DNA of 64,000 bases from Streptomyces sp. ACA25 (GTDB lineage: Bacteria > Actinomycetota > Actinomycetes > Streptomycetales > Streptomycetaceae), in assembly GCF_028200735.1 (NCBI RefSeq), contig NZ_JAQKPV010000003.1:248001-312000 (forward strand), in the 5' to 3' direction. The translations under genes and the position numbers were made by a program. The notes under the pieces are model-generated. The model worked only from the letters and a program-made list of their open reading frames with translations, ran no database searches and had not been told where the DNA came from. This document shows, in pieces, positions 18,949 to 27,249 of the stretch (the stretch's first letter is position 1; every line of letters begins with the position of its first letter).

Positions 18949-19575
18949 ATGGCGGGCGGTAAGCGTGGATCCACCGCAGGAGGCGGGACAGTGGCGGCGG
19001 GCGTCCGGCCCGACGACGAAACAGCGCGCGCTCAGGCCCTGGAGGCCGCCACCCGGCTCTACTACCTCCGCGGCGTCCAGGCTGTGGGCATGGACGCGCT
19101 GCGCGCGGAGTCCGGGCTCTCCCTCAAACGCCTCTACCAGCTGTTCCCCTCCAAGGAGGCGATCGTGGAGCGGGTGCTCCAGCAGCAGCACGAGAGGTGG
19201 GTGGAGGGTCTGACGTCAGCCACGGCCGCCGCGTCGACTCCGCGCGCGCGACTGCTCGCCCTCTACGACTTCCTCGACAGCTGGTTCTCCGACGACGGCT
19301 TCCGCGGCTGCGTGTTCATCAACTCCTTCGGTGAGCTGGCCGGTACCTGGCCGCGCGTCGCCGAGATCGTCCGTGCGCACAAGGCCGACTTCCAGAAGTT
19401 CGTCGCCGAGCTGGTCGTCGACGCCGGCGGCCCCGAGACGCTGGCCCACCAGCTGTCGATCCTGGCGGAGGGTGCCACCACGACGGCGGCCATCGCCGGC
19501 ACGAAGGACGCCGCCGGCCATGCGCGGGACGCGGCGGAGACACTGATCGACGCCGCGCTGCGGAACGGCCGCTGA
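18949..19575 (+). CDS. TetR/AcrR family transcriptional regulator
   Basis: A 208-residue repressor. The N-terminal helix-turn-helix runs from about residue 26 to 75, with GVQAVGMDALRAESGLSLKRLYQLFPSKEAIV showing the usual LYxxFxSKE ending. The ligand-binding half is typical, with GCVFINSFGELAG resembling the TetR subgroup that guards oxidoreductase and hydrolase genes. ATG 18949 follows GGGGAGG by seven bases. Divergent orientation and the paired operators support autoregulation and control of the haloperoxidase-type hydrolase. Confidence 0.93.
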   Translation: MAGGKRGSTAGGGTVAAGVRPDDETARAQALEAATRLYYLRGVQAVGMDALRAESGLSLKRLYQLFPSKEAIVERVLQQQHERWVEGLTSATAAASTPRARLLALYDFLDSWFSDDGFRGCVFINSFGELAGTWPRVAEIVRAHKADFQKFVAELVVDAGGPETLAHQLSILAEGATTTAAIAGTKDAAGHARDAAETLIDAALRNGR

Positions 19576-19692
19576 CCCTGCCGTGGCAGATGGGACGGCC
19601 GGCCGCGCGTCAGCGGCACACCGGCCGTGGGGCGCCGGGAGCGGATCAAGGTCACTCCGGGGCCGGCTGGACAGGCTCCTAGAATCAGGACC

Positions 19693-20355
19693 ATGACACC
19701 TGCCTCTCCGTTCCCGGAACAGCCACCCGAGAACAGCCCGGAGCCCCGGCCCCGGACCGAACTGCGTGCCTCCGACGCGGACCGCGAGGCGGTGGCGGAA
19801 CGACTGCGGGAGGCGGCCGGGGACGGCCGGATCGACCTGGACGAGCTCGCGGAGCGGCTCGACCGCACCTTCGCCGCGAAAACCTACGGGGAGCTCGAGC
19901 CGGTCCTCTCCGATCTGCCGGGGGAGGACGGCGCCCGGCCCGCCGGGCCACCCTCGCGGCCGGTGCAGCAGCAGCCGGAGCAGCCCCTGGTCGTCCGGGG
20001 CGGCTGGGGCGGGATGGAGCAGGTCGGGCACTGGACGGCTCCGGGGCAGATCATTGCGCACGGCGGCGTGGGCAGCGTGACGCTGGACTTCACCGCGGCC
20101 GACCTCAGGTGGCGGGAGACCGACGTGCTGGTGCACGGCGACGTGGGCGGAATCAAGATCATCGTTCCCGAGGGCTGGGCGGTCGATGTGGCCGCGGTGG
20201 ACCCCGGACTGGGCGGCGTCAAGAACAAGGTGACGCTGGCACCCGACCCCGGGGCGCCCCTCCTGCGGGTGACCGGCTCGGCCGGCATCGGCGGGCTGGT
20301 GGTGCGCTACCGGAACAGGTGGGAAAAACGGAAGCTGCGGCACAAACAACCGTAG
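19693..20355 (+). CDS. DUF1707 and LiaF-like domain protein
   Basis: A 220-residue protein. The N-terminal DUF1707 (SHOCT-like) domain is clear: LRASDADREAVAERL and DGRIDLDELAERL, then TYGELEPVLSDLP (about residues 24-76). The C-terminal half, with repeated strands in VGSVTLDFTAADL and VHGDVGGIKIIVPEGWAV, matches the beta-helical LiaF/PspC-tail fold. No membrane segment is seen. Such proteins are abundant in Streptomyces and are linked to envelope-stress signalling by domain association only. Confidence 0.85.
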   Translation: MTPASPFPEQPPENSPEPRPRTELRASDADREAVAERLREAAGDGRIDLDELAERLDRTFAAKTYGELEPVLSDLPGEDGARPAGPPSRPVQQQPEQPLVVRGGWGGMEQVGHWTAPGQIIAHGGVGSVTLDFTAADLRWRETDVLVHGDVGGIKIIVPEGWAVDVAAVDPGLGGVKNKVTLAPDPGAPLLRVTGSAGIGGLVVRYRNRWEKRKLRHKQP

Positions 20356-20434
20356 GTCACAAAATGATTTCGGTCATTTGGCACACCGGCCTTCCCAAAC
20401 CTCCCCCGGGGTGATTACCGTGCCCGCCAGGTGG

Positions 20435-20606
20435 CTCGCTCCACTGTCGTCGAACCCGGCGGCACGGGCCGCCGCCGCTGAGTCCGGCCCGCGCCGGAGC
20501 CGGGGAACCACCGAAGATTTGGGGCGAATCGGCCCGCACCCCAGACGGTGCCGGCCGTAGGGCAGTCTTCCGGAGCCCGAGCCCGTCAGCTCACCTGGTA
20601 AGCGGT
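20435..20606 (+). ncRNA. ydaO-type (c-di-AMP) riboswitch
   Basis: The region upstream of the NlpC/P60 gene carries the conserved elements of the ydaO/yuaA riboswitch in order: GAACCCGGCGGCACGGG (20452-20468), GGAGCCGGGGAACC (20496-20509), GGGGCGAATCGG (20521-20532), GTAGGGCAGTCTTCC (20558-20572), then the 3' block GAGCCCGTCAGCTCACCTGG (20579-20598) and AAGCGGTC. This arrangement is the classic Streptomyces c-di-AMP aptamer found before cell-wall hydrolase genes, where ligand binding turns expression off. Exact ends are approximate. The ribosome site GAAGGAG starts five bases downstream of the aptamer. Confidence 0.9.
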
Positions 20607-20626
20607 CACGGAAGGAGATCCCGGTC

Positions 20627-21901
20627 TTGGGTTCACACCGGAAGCCGCGCACCAGATTGATCGACTCCCCTGCCGCCCGCCGCGGCGTCGTCGGGTTCGG
20701 GGCCGCCGCTCTCTCGGCGACCCTGCTCTCGCAGACCGCCCACGCCGATGACGACGCCACCGAGATCGAGCGCACACAGGAGAAGGCCGAAGGGGCCGCC
20801 GAGCGCGCCGCGGCGGTCAAGAAGCAGGTGGACCTCCTGCACCGGCAGGCAGGGACCGCCACCCAGCACTACAACGCGGCCAAGGAAGCGGCCGACGCCC
20901 AGCAGGAAGCGGTCGACGAGTTGCTGGAGCAGGCCGCCGTGGCGGCCGAGGGGGTCAACGAGGCGCGCCGCACCCTGGGTTCCTTCGCCGCCGCCCAGTA
21001 CCGGAACGGCACGTTCTCCGACACCGCCGTCCTGCTGCTGGCGGACGACCCGCGATCCTTCTTCGACACCAGCTACACCCTGGGCCGTGCCACGGAGGAG
21101 CAGCAGCGGGCGGTCGACGAGTTCACCCGGCAGCGGGAGGCCGCCGCCGAGAAGCGGGCAGAAGCCACCGAGGCGCTGGAGGGCCTGGACGACAGCCAGG
21201 AGGAGCTCCAGCAGAAGAAGGAAACCGTCCAGGGCAAGCTGAGCACCGCGCGCACCCTGCTCGAAGAGCTCACCGAGGAGGAGCAGCAGCACCTCGAGAA
21301 GCTGGAGCAGCTGGAGCGGGAGGAGGCCGAGCGCAAGGCGGAGGAGCGGCGCGAGGCCGAGCGGCAGCGCGCAGCGGAGGAGGCTGCGGCAGCGGAGGCC
21401 GCGGCGGAGGCCCAGCGCGAGGAGGAGCGGCAGGCCGCCGCGGAGGCCGGGTCCGGGCAGGAGAGCGGCTCCGGGGAGGGCACGGGAGCCGGGGCCGGAG
21501 AGGATTCCGGCAGCTCGGGCGGCGGGTCCGAGCAGCCCGCGGAGCCGGACGCCGGCAAGGCCGCGCAGGTTCTCGCCTACGCGGAGGCGCAGCTGGGCAA
21601 GCCGTACGTGTGGGGAGCCGCCGGACCGAACTCCTTCGACTGCTCGGGGCTCACCCAGGGAGCGTGGCGCGCCGCCGGGGTGGAAATCCCGCGGGTGACC
21701 TACGACCAGGTGAACTTCGGCACCAAGGTGAGCAGGTCCGAGCTGCGCCCGGGCGATCTGGTGTTCTTCTACTCCGACATCAGCCACGTGGGCATCTACA
21801 TCGGCGACGGCCAGATGATCCACGCGCCGAAGCCGGGTGAGAACGTGCGGGTCGAGTCCATCGACTACATGCCCTGGCACAGCGCCAACCGGCCCGCCTG
21901 A
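20627..21901 (+). CDS. Secreted NlpC/P60 peptidoglycan hydrolase with coiled coil
   Basis: A 424-residue exported hydrolase. A basic start and hydrophobic segment (VVGFGAAALSATLLSQ) ending at AHAD form the signal peptide. Residues 45-270 are a long coiled coil of Glu/Ala/Gln/Lys heptads, followed by a Gly/Ser/Glu linker. The C-terminal NlpC/P60 domain has NSFDCSGL with the catalytic Cys, ISHVGIYIG with the catalytic His and a following HAPKPGE. It probably cleaves stem-peptide bonds, like the RipA-type enzymes of actinobacteria. The TTG start at 20627 is fixed by GAAGGAG at 20611-20617. Expression should respond to c-di-AMP through the upstream riboswitch. Confidence 0.92.
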   Translation: MGSHRKPRTRLIDSPAARRGVVGFGAAALSATLLSQTAHADDDATEIERTQEKAEGAAERAAAVKKQVDLLHRQAGTATQHYNAAKEAADAQQEAVDELLEQAAVAAEGVNEARRTLGSFAAAQYRNGTFSDTAVLLLADDPRSFFDTSYTLGRATEEQQRAVDEFTRQREAAAEKRAEATEALEGLDDSQEELQQKKETVQGKLSTARTLLEELTEEEQQHLEKLEQLEREEAERKAEERREAERQRAAEEAAAAEAAAEAQREEERQAAAEAGSGQESGSGEGTGAGAGEDSGSSGGGSEQPAEPDAGKAAQVLAYAEAQLGKPYVWGAAGPNSFDCSGLTQGAWRAAGVEIPRVTYDQVNFGTKVSRSELRPGDLVFFYSDISHVGIYIGDGQMIHAPKPGENVRVESIDYMPWHSANRPA

Positions 21902-21997
21902 GCAGGCCCGCCGAGCACCGGACCGGGCTCAGCACCCGGCCCGGCAGCGGGTGACCGTCTCACCGGAAGGTGACATCTCACCCGCAGGCGACCGGTC

Positions 21998-22348
21998 TCA
22001 CCAGAGGGTGGCGAGGAAGATGTTGACGGTGGTCAGCAGACCGATGGCGCCGAAGATCCCCGCCGGGACCCGCTCGTCGTTCCGCCTGAGGTAGGCGAAG
22101 GTGGTCAGGGTGGCGAGGATCCCCAGCTTCACCGTCACCTTGACGTGGTTGACCTCACCGTCCCCGGCCTCGTTGAGCCCGACCAGCGCGAGGCCGGTGA
22201 CCAGCATGGTCAGCGCCCCGTGCAGCATGCCGGGCGATATCCGTGCCTGTCCGGCCTTCAGGAGCTTCGTCTGCGCGAGGAACCCGCCGAGCAGGGCGGC
22301 GATGCCGATGATGTGGAAGGCGAGGAAGAGGTTGATGAGGAAGTCCAT
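21998..22348 (-). CDS. Small four-helix membrane protein
   Basis: A 116-residue integral membrane protein with four hydrophobic helices: LINLFLAFHIIGIAALLGGF, a second at MLHGALTMLVTGLALVG, a third at VKLGILATLTTFAYL and the last at IFGAIGLLTTVNIFLATLW. The family is common in Streptomyces but has no known activity. Start ATG 22348 was chosen because the first helix begins three residues later; an upstream in-frame start would add a charged, unlike N-terminus. No clear ribosome site is seen, so the mRNA may be leaderless. Confidence 0.75.
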   Translation of the reverse strand: MDFLINLFLAFHIIGIAALLGGFLAQTKLLKAGQARISPGMLHGALTMLVTGLALVGLNEAGDGEVNHVKVTVKLGILATLTTFAYLRRNDERVPAGIFGAIGLLTTVNIFLATLW

Positions 22349-22533
22349 GAGGCGGAGAGTACTGGGCCGGTTCCCGGCCCCCGCAGGCACGTATGCTGTT
22401 CGCGGGGGCCACCCCGCGCACGGCCGACCGCCGTCGCGGTGACGGACCGCCGCCGGGCCGGGGGAGCGCGTCGGACGTCACCAGTCCGGCCACCGGCGGA
22501 TCACCCGTCCGGTGCACGCTCAGGAGTTGTTCG

Positions 22534-23277
22534 ATGTTCACCCGCAAGAAGCAGTCGGCCACCGTGATCGTGCTGGTGGTCCTCGTCGTGGGCGCGATGC
22601 TGCTCAGCGGGCTCTCCATGATCGGCGGCAGCGGCGGGGGCGGATCCAGCAGCAACGACGACGGCGCACCGGCCCCGGAGGAGGGTGCCCTGGAGCCGCT
22701 CCCCGCGGACCACCCCGTGCACACCCTGGTGCGCCGCGACGCGGACGACCCGCTCGCCAAGGGGGACGTCGACGCCCCCATCGTCATGATCGAGTACTCC
22801 GACTTCCAGTGCCCGCTGTGCTCCCGGTACGCCCGCACCACCGCCCCCCAGCTCGTCGAGGAGTACGTCAACACCGGGCAGCTGCGCATCGAGTACCGGA
22901 ACTTCCCGATCTTCGGTCCCGAGTCGGACAACGCCGCCCGCGGTTCCTGGGCCGCCGGCCGGCAGGGCCTGTTCTGGGAGTTCTACGAGGTGGCCTACGC
23001 CGAGGAGGTCCACCGCGACAGCGGCCGGTTCACCGAGGACGCCGTGCGGGGGCTGGCCGAGGAGGCCGGCGTGCCGGACCTGGAGCAGTTCACCGAGGAC
23101 ATGAACTCCGAGGAGGCCGGGGAGGCCGTCGGCCGGGACGCCGAGGAGGCGTACCAGCTGGGCGTCACCAGCACCCCCTCGTTCCTCATCAACGGTCACC
23201 CGCTGATCGGGGCCCAGCCCGCCGACACCTTCCGCGAGGCCATCGACCAGCTCCTCGCAGCCGAGCAGCGGAGCTGA
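22534..23277 (+). CDS. DsbA family membrane-anchored thiol oxidoreductase
   Basis: A 247-residue protein. A single N-terminal hydrophobic anchor (residues 11-30) is followed by a Gly/Ser linker and a DsbA-like thioredoxin fold. The active site is FQCPLC with Cys93 and Cys96, and the cis-proline loop is TSTPSFLING near residue 215. It should face outside and make or shuffle disulfides in secreted proteins. ATG 22534 has CAGGAG eight bases upstream. It is followed by two membrane-protein genes on the same strand, the second of the DoxX family, suggesting an extracytoplasmic redox group. Confidence 0.92.
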   Translation: MFTRKKQSATVIVLVVLVVGAMLLSGLSMIGGSGGGGSSSNDDGAPAPEEGALEPLPADHPVHTLVRRDADDPLAKGDVDAPIVMIEYSDFQCPLCSRYARTTAPQLVEEYVNTGQLRIEYRNFPIFGPESDNAARGSWAAGRQGLFWEFYEVAYAEEVHRDSGRFTEDAVRGLAEEAGVPDLEQFTEDMNSEEAGEAVGRDAEEAYQLGVTSTPSFLINGHPLIGAQPADTFREAIDQLLAAEQRS

Positions 23278-23386
23278 CCCGGGGCAGCGGGAGCACCGCG
23301 CTCCTCTCCCGGCGTGCCGGGCCCTCCGAGTAGGGCAGAATGCGCACCCAACAGCCCGCAACGACGGGTACGGGAGGGTGATCGGG

Positions 23387-24664
23387 GTGGCTGTGGACAC
23401 GGCCCGGGACAGCGGTGGCGGCCGGACGCACACGAGCGGCTGCGACTGCGGAGGCTGCCCGCACGGTGCCCGGGAGGGACACCGTCGGGCCGTCGAGGCG
23501 TTCATCCGGCAGCGAGAGGCCTTCGCCACCGGGGCCGGTGTGCCGGAAGCGGTCGCCTACTCCCCCGAGGCCTCCCGGCAGTGGGTCTCGGACGAGCTGA
23601 CCCATTCCGCTCTGGAGGTCGCCGAGCGCGGCCGGGAGGTGAGCGCGGCCTGGCTGTCGCGCCAGGCCCGGCGTTCGGCCGCCGCGATCTGGAGTGCCGT
23701 CGCACTGCTGCTCCTCGGCCAGCTGATCACCGCGCTGGGCGCCGGCTGGTCCACGGCACGCACCGCCGGGCTGCTCGCCGCCGCCGCCCTCGCCGGGCTC
23801 CTGACCCTGACGGCCTGGCTGCACCGGGCCCGCGGCGGGGTCCTGGCTCCCCTGATCGGCGCGGACAACCGGCTGTCCACCTCCCGCACGGTGGCCGCCG
23901 CCTGGCTGCTGTTCACCTGCTACGCCACGCTCGTCGCCGCCCTGACCCTGGCCGGCACGAGTGGCGGGGCGGAACGCGCGGAGCTGCTGTCCGGGCTGAG
24001 CCTGGCGGCCGGCGGCGGTCTGCTCACCGTGCTGGCGGTGAGCCTGGTGGCAGCGGGCTGGGTGCGGCACACCGTGGCCCGGCGGGTGCGCGGCTTCGCG
24101 ATGCAGAAGGTGCGCGCCACCCGGCCGAGGGCCGCGGACGTCCTGACCGACGACGCGGGCCGGGCCGGGTTTCTCGATCTCCAGTACGTGCTGATCCACG
24201 GCGCCGTCCTGGTCCTCGCCGCTGTCCAGCTCGGCCGGGAGCCCGCCGGGCTGCCGCAGGTGCCGTGGGCCCCGGCGGCCCTCGCGGCGGTTTCGGCCCT
24301 CGCTTACCTGGCGGGCAAGTACACCGAGGGCGGGCGGCCGGTCATCCAGTCCGTGGTGCGGGTCCGGGAGCCAGGAGACCTGCCGGGGCCGATCCGGCCC
24401 GGCGACGACATCGAGATCCGTGGATCCGGCTTCGTTCCGGCCGGTGCGGAGGCGGCCGACCGGCTGGCCGAGACGGTGGTCGTGATCGGGGCGGTGCATG
24501 TCCCGGCTCCCCTGGTGCCGGTACCCGGCGGCTTCAGCAACCCCCGCGACCACCTGCTGACGGTGCCGGTCCCCGCAGAGATCGACAGCGGCCGGGTCGA
24601 GGTCCGGGTGATCACGGCAGCCGGTACCGAGTCCGGCCGCTACCCGATCACGGTGGCAGACTGA
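23387..24664 (+). CDS. Membrane protein with N-terminal Cys cluster and C-terminal Ig-like region
   Basis: A 425-residue protein I cannot assign to a named family. The N-terminus holds CDCGGCPHG, a tight three-cysteine cluster that could bind a metal. Six hydrophobic segments lie between about residues 95 and 310. The C-terminal 110 residues have the alternating strands of an IPT/TIG-like domain (DIEIRGSGFVPAG, then VEVRVITAAGTESGRYPITV). GTG 23387 is chosen because GGGAGGG ends eight bases before it; GTG 23378 sits inside that site. Located between dsbA- and doxX-like genes. Confidence 0.7.
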   Translation: MAVDTARDSGGGRTHTSGCDCGGCPHGAREGHRRAVEAFIRQREAFATGAGVPEAVAYSPEASRQWVSDELTHSALEVAERGREVSAAWLSRQARRSAAAIWSAVALLLLGQLITALGAGWSTARTAGLLAAAALAGLLTLTAWLHRARGGVLAPLIGADNRLSTSRTVAAAWLLFTCYATLVAALTLAGTSGGAERAELLSGLSLAAGGGLLTVLAVSLVAAGWVRHTVARRVRGFAMQKVRATRPRAADVLTDDAGRAGFLDLQYVLIHGAVLVLAAVQLGREPAGLPQVPWAPAALAAVSALAYLAGKYTEGGRPVIQSVVRVREPGDLPGPIRPGDDIEIRGSGFVPAGAEAADRLAETVVVIGAVHVPAPLVPVPGGFSNPRDHLLTVPVPAEIDSGRVEVRVITAAGTESGRYPITVAD

Positions 24665-24768
24665 ACGCACTCCCGCGCCAGGGTGGCCGGAAGTCCCACC
24701 CGCAGGGGCGGCGGACACCCGCGGGTCGGCAACGCGTTCGGGACGGTCCGCACGGAAAGGGCGCTGAC

Positions 24769-25326
24769 ATGTCGGTATCCGATCAGATCGGCGGTCCGGC
24801 CGCGCCGGGCCCGCTGCCCGGGACGGGCGTCCGGTTCGGCGGGCTGCGCCAGGGCGCGGCGCACTTCGCGCTGCTGCCGCTGCGGCTGTTCCTGGGCGTC
24901 ACCTTTCTTTACGCGGGCGTCGACACATTCACCTCCTGGGGGCCTTTCAGCGACGCGATGAGCCATCAGTCCATGGAGGTCATGCTCGAGTTCAGCCGCT
25001 CCACCGCCGCCGCCCCCTGGCTCGTGGACCTGGCGCTCGACCACCCGGGCCTGTTCCTGAACGGGGTGGCAGCCGCCGAGATCACGGCCGGGCTGCTGGT
25101 GCTCGCCGGACTGCTGACCCGGCTCGGCGCGGCGGTCGGGGCGCTGCTGTCCCTGTCGTTCTGGCTCACCGTCACCTGGACCTCCGAGCCCTACTACTTC
25201 GGTCAGGACCTTCCCTACCTGGCCGGCTTCGTGACCCTCCTGCTCGCGGGCGGCGGCCCCCTGTCCCTGGACCGGCGCCTGGCCACCCGCCGTCACCGCA
25301 CCGGCCGCCTCCTCTTCGGCCCGTGA
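24769..25326 (+). CDS. DoxX family membrane protein
   Basis: A 185-residue protein of the DoxX/DoxD group. After a 30-residue hydrophilic start it has four membrane helices, the first with LLPLRLFLGVTFLYAGVDTF, which is the family signature (RL-LG-F-AG). The insert WGPFSDAM and the later PYYFGQDLPYLAGF also fit. DoxX proteins partner with redox enzymes in membranes, in some bacteria with thiosulfate or superoxide metabolism. ATG 24769 has a GGAAAGGG ribosome site. The nearby DsbA-like gene supports a redox role, by inference. Confidence 0.83.
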   Translation: MSVSDQIGGPAAPGPLPGTGVRFGGLRQGAAHFALLPLRLFLGVTFLYAGVDTFTSWGPFSDAMSHQSMEVMLEFSRSTAAAPWLVDLALDHPGLFLNGVAAAEITAGLLVLAGLLTRLGAAVGALLSLSFWLTVTWTSEPYYFGQDLPYLAGFVTLLLAGGGPLSLDRRLATRRHRTGRLLFGP

Positions 25327-25330
25327 CGTG

Positions 25331-25588
25331 TCAGGGGGTCCGGGAGGGCCCGCCCCGTGGGCGGTCCTCCCTGCCACGACGCACCGCGTGGGTGACGACG
25401 GCGACCAGGGCGGTCAGCAGGAGAACCACCGGCAGGGCGGCCGTCAGCACGTACCAGGACACGTCCAGGGCCCCGGCGGACCTGGCCGCGTAGCCTGCCG
25501 CCAGCAGCAGCAGGCAGAGGCCGAGCAGCAGCCGGGCGGGGTCGAAACGGTGCCGGGGACGTGCCGCGGCGGGTCGGGGCTCGCTCAC
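25331..25588 (-). CDS. Small two-helix membrane protein coupled to the PspC gene
   Basis: An 85-residue protein with two hydrophobic segments (LLLGLCLLLLAAGYAA and VLTAALPVVLLLTALVAVV) flanked by basic ends. Its GTG start at 25588 overlaps the stop of the PspC-domain gene by four bases (GTGA), so it is translated with it. It probably belongs to the envelope-stress module. No motif gives a function. Confidence 0.75.
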   Translation of the reverse strand: MSEPRPAAARPRHRFDPARLLLGLCLLLLAAGYAARSAGALDVSWYVLTAALPVVLLLTALVAVVTHAVRRGREDRPRGGPSRTP

Positions 25589-27126
25589 CGGTCCTCCTCC
25601 CCGTCCTGTTCGGTGCCGCCGTCCTGCCCGGTGCCGCCCGGGGGACGGGACCCGCCGGCGTCCTCGGCACCGTCCTCCGCCTCGTCCGCCTCGCTGTCCG
25701 GCGTCCCGTCCGGTGCCTGCGCCGGCGGGCCCCCCACGTCGGGAGGCGTGGTCCGCTCCAGGGACAGCTGCCCGATGCTCACTCCGGCCGTGATCTCAAT
25801 GGTGCCCCCCGGCTCGGTGCCTTCCACGGGCGTGTAGGTGTGGGACCATTCCCAGTTGTAGCCCCCGGCGACGTCCACCGGCCGGTGGCCCTCGCCGTAC
25901 CGGTCCTCCGAGTAGGCGATGCCGCCCACGCCGATCGTCGCCGTCACCCGGACCGTCACGTCGTGCGGCACGATGATCCTCAACTGGCCGGCCCCCATGT
26001 CCACCGTGGTCCGCACCGTCTCGTCCGCCGGCAGTTCCAGTCCGCTCAGATCCAGCTTCCCGCGGCCGGTGCCCACCTCGTACCTCTCCTCCACCGCGGC
26101 AACCGTGGTGGGGCGCCACAGCTCGTCCGACCAGTCGGTGCTGATGTTGTCCGGCAGCGCCGCCGCCGCCGCCAGCGCGAGCGAGGTGACGATCACCGCC
26201 GCGATGGTGCCGCCGCCCAGCCGTCCGGCGAAGGCACCTACCACCAGGCCCAGCGCGAAAACGGCCAGCGCGGCAGCGAGTCCGAAGACCAGCGCGGGGC
26301 CCAGCGGCTGGGTGTTCCAGGTGAGTCCGGTGACGACGACGGCGGCGGCGATCGCGGTCAGCAGCACCGGACCGCCGAGCCAGAAGCCCCGGGGCCGAGC
26401 GGGCCCGGGAGCAGGAGCCGGCCAGGACCCCGGCGGCGGGGCCCAGGGATTCTCCCCCTTGTCCATCCGTACCCCCGAAGCGGGCCGCGGCTGGTAGGCG
26501 GCCGGATCGGCGTCCGCCGGGCCCCAGAGGTAGCCGCCGGCGCGGTCGCTGGTCCCCCGCCACCAGGACGGCCCCGGCTGGGCGGGCGGCGGCTGCGCCT
26601 CGGGCGGCGCGGTGGCCACGGCCTCAGCCGTGGCGGCGTCGACCGGTGCCCCTTCCGCTTCGGCGGCCTGCGTCCTGCGGCGGTGCTGCGACCAGTAGGC
26701 GGCACCGATCAGGGTACCGAGCAGCATGACGGAGAACAGCTGCGACCGGGACCCCAGCGAGGCCAGCAGCAGGCCGAAGCCCACGACCGTGAACAGCAGC
26801 GCGGTCAGCCCGGCGCCCTCGACCCGCCCCGAGAGCATCCGGCGGGCCTCGTTCTCCTCCTCGCCGTCGTACGGCAGCACCAGCCAGGCGACCCCGTAGG
26901 CGATCAGGCCGAGGCCTCCGACGATCGACAGCACGGTCAGCGCCACCCGGAAGATCACCGGGTCCAGGTCGAAGTACCTGCCCAGTCCCCCGCACACCCC
27001 GCCGACCACCCGGTAGCGGCGGCTGCGGGCCATCCGGCGCCCGTCTCCACCGCCCCCCGGCGGAGGGCCGGGCGGAGGGCCGGGCGGGTAGGGACGCGAG
27101 GTGGCGCCCTGCGGCTCGTCGGTCAT
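25585..27126 (-). CDS. PspC domain protein with LiaF-like C-terminal domain
   Basis: A 513-residue membrane protein. A Pro/Gly-rich start is followed by the PspC domain (YRVVGGVCGGLGRYF, about residues 38-52, then DPVIFRVALTVLSI and GLIAYGVAWLVLP). Further membrane segments occur near 105-140 and 260-340. The C-terminal part has the repeated beta pattern of LiaF-like (toast-rack) domains: MGAGQLRIIVPHDV, TIGVGGIAYSE and TAGVSIGQLSLERT, ending in an acidic tail. It is divergent from a PspC-histidine kinase, so by analogy with LiaF it may restrain that kinase until envelope stress. ATG 27126 starts the gene; longer frames upstream are spurious. Confidence 0.87.
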   Translation of the reverse strand: MTDEPQGATSRPYPPGPPPGPPPGGGGDGRRMARSRRYRVVGGVCGGLGRYFDLDPVIFRVALTVLSIVGGLGLIAYGVAWLVLPYDGEEENEARRMLSGRVEGAGLTALLFTVVGFGLLLASLGSRSQLFSVMLLGTLIGAAYWSQHRRRTQAAEAEGAPVDAATAEAVATAPPEAQPPPAQPGPSWWRGTSDRAGGYLWGPADADPAAYQPRPASGVRMDKGENPWAPPPGSWPAPAPGPARPRGFWLGGPVLLTAIAAAVVVTGLTWNTQPLGPALVFGLAAALAVFALGLVVGAFAGRLGGGTIAAVIVTSLALAAAAALPDNISTDWSDELWRPTTVAAVEERYEVGTGRGKLDLSGLELPADETVRTTVDMGAGQLRIIVPHDVTVRVTATIGVGGIAYSEDRYGEGHRPVDVAGGYNWEWSHTYTPVEGTEPGGTIEITAGVSIGQLSLERTTPPDVGGPPAQAPDGTPDSEADEAEDGAEDAGGSRPPGGTGQDGGTEQDGEEDR

Positions 27127-27249
27127 GGGCCCATCGTGCCCGGCCCGTACCGCGCCGCACATCCGGGGGCGTCCCGGACGTGTCCCTGAGGTACGGCTCA
27201 GGGGGCAACCCTGATGCCACCGGGTCCCCGCCCATGTGACGATCGGACG

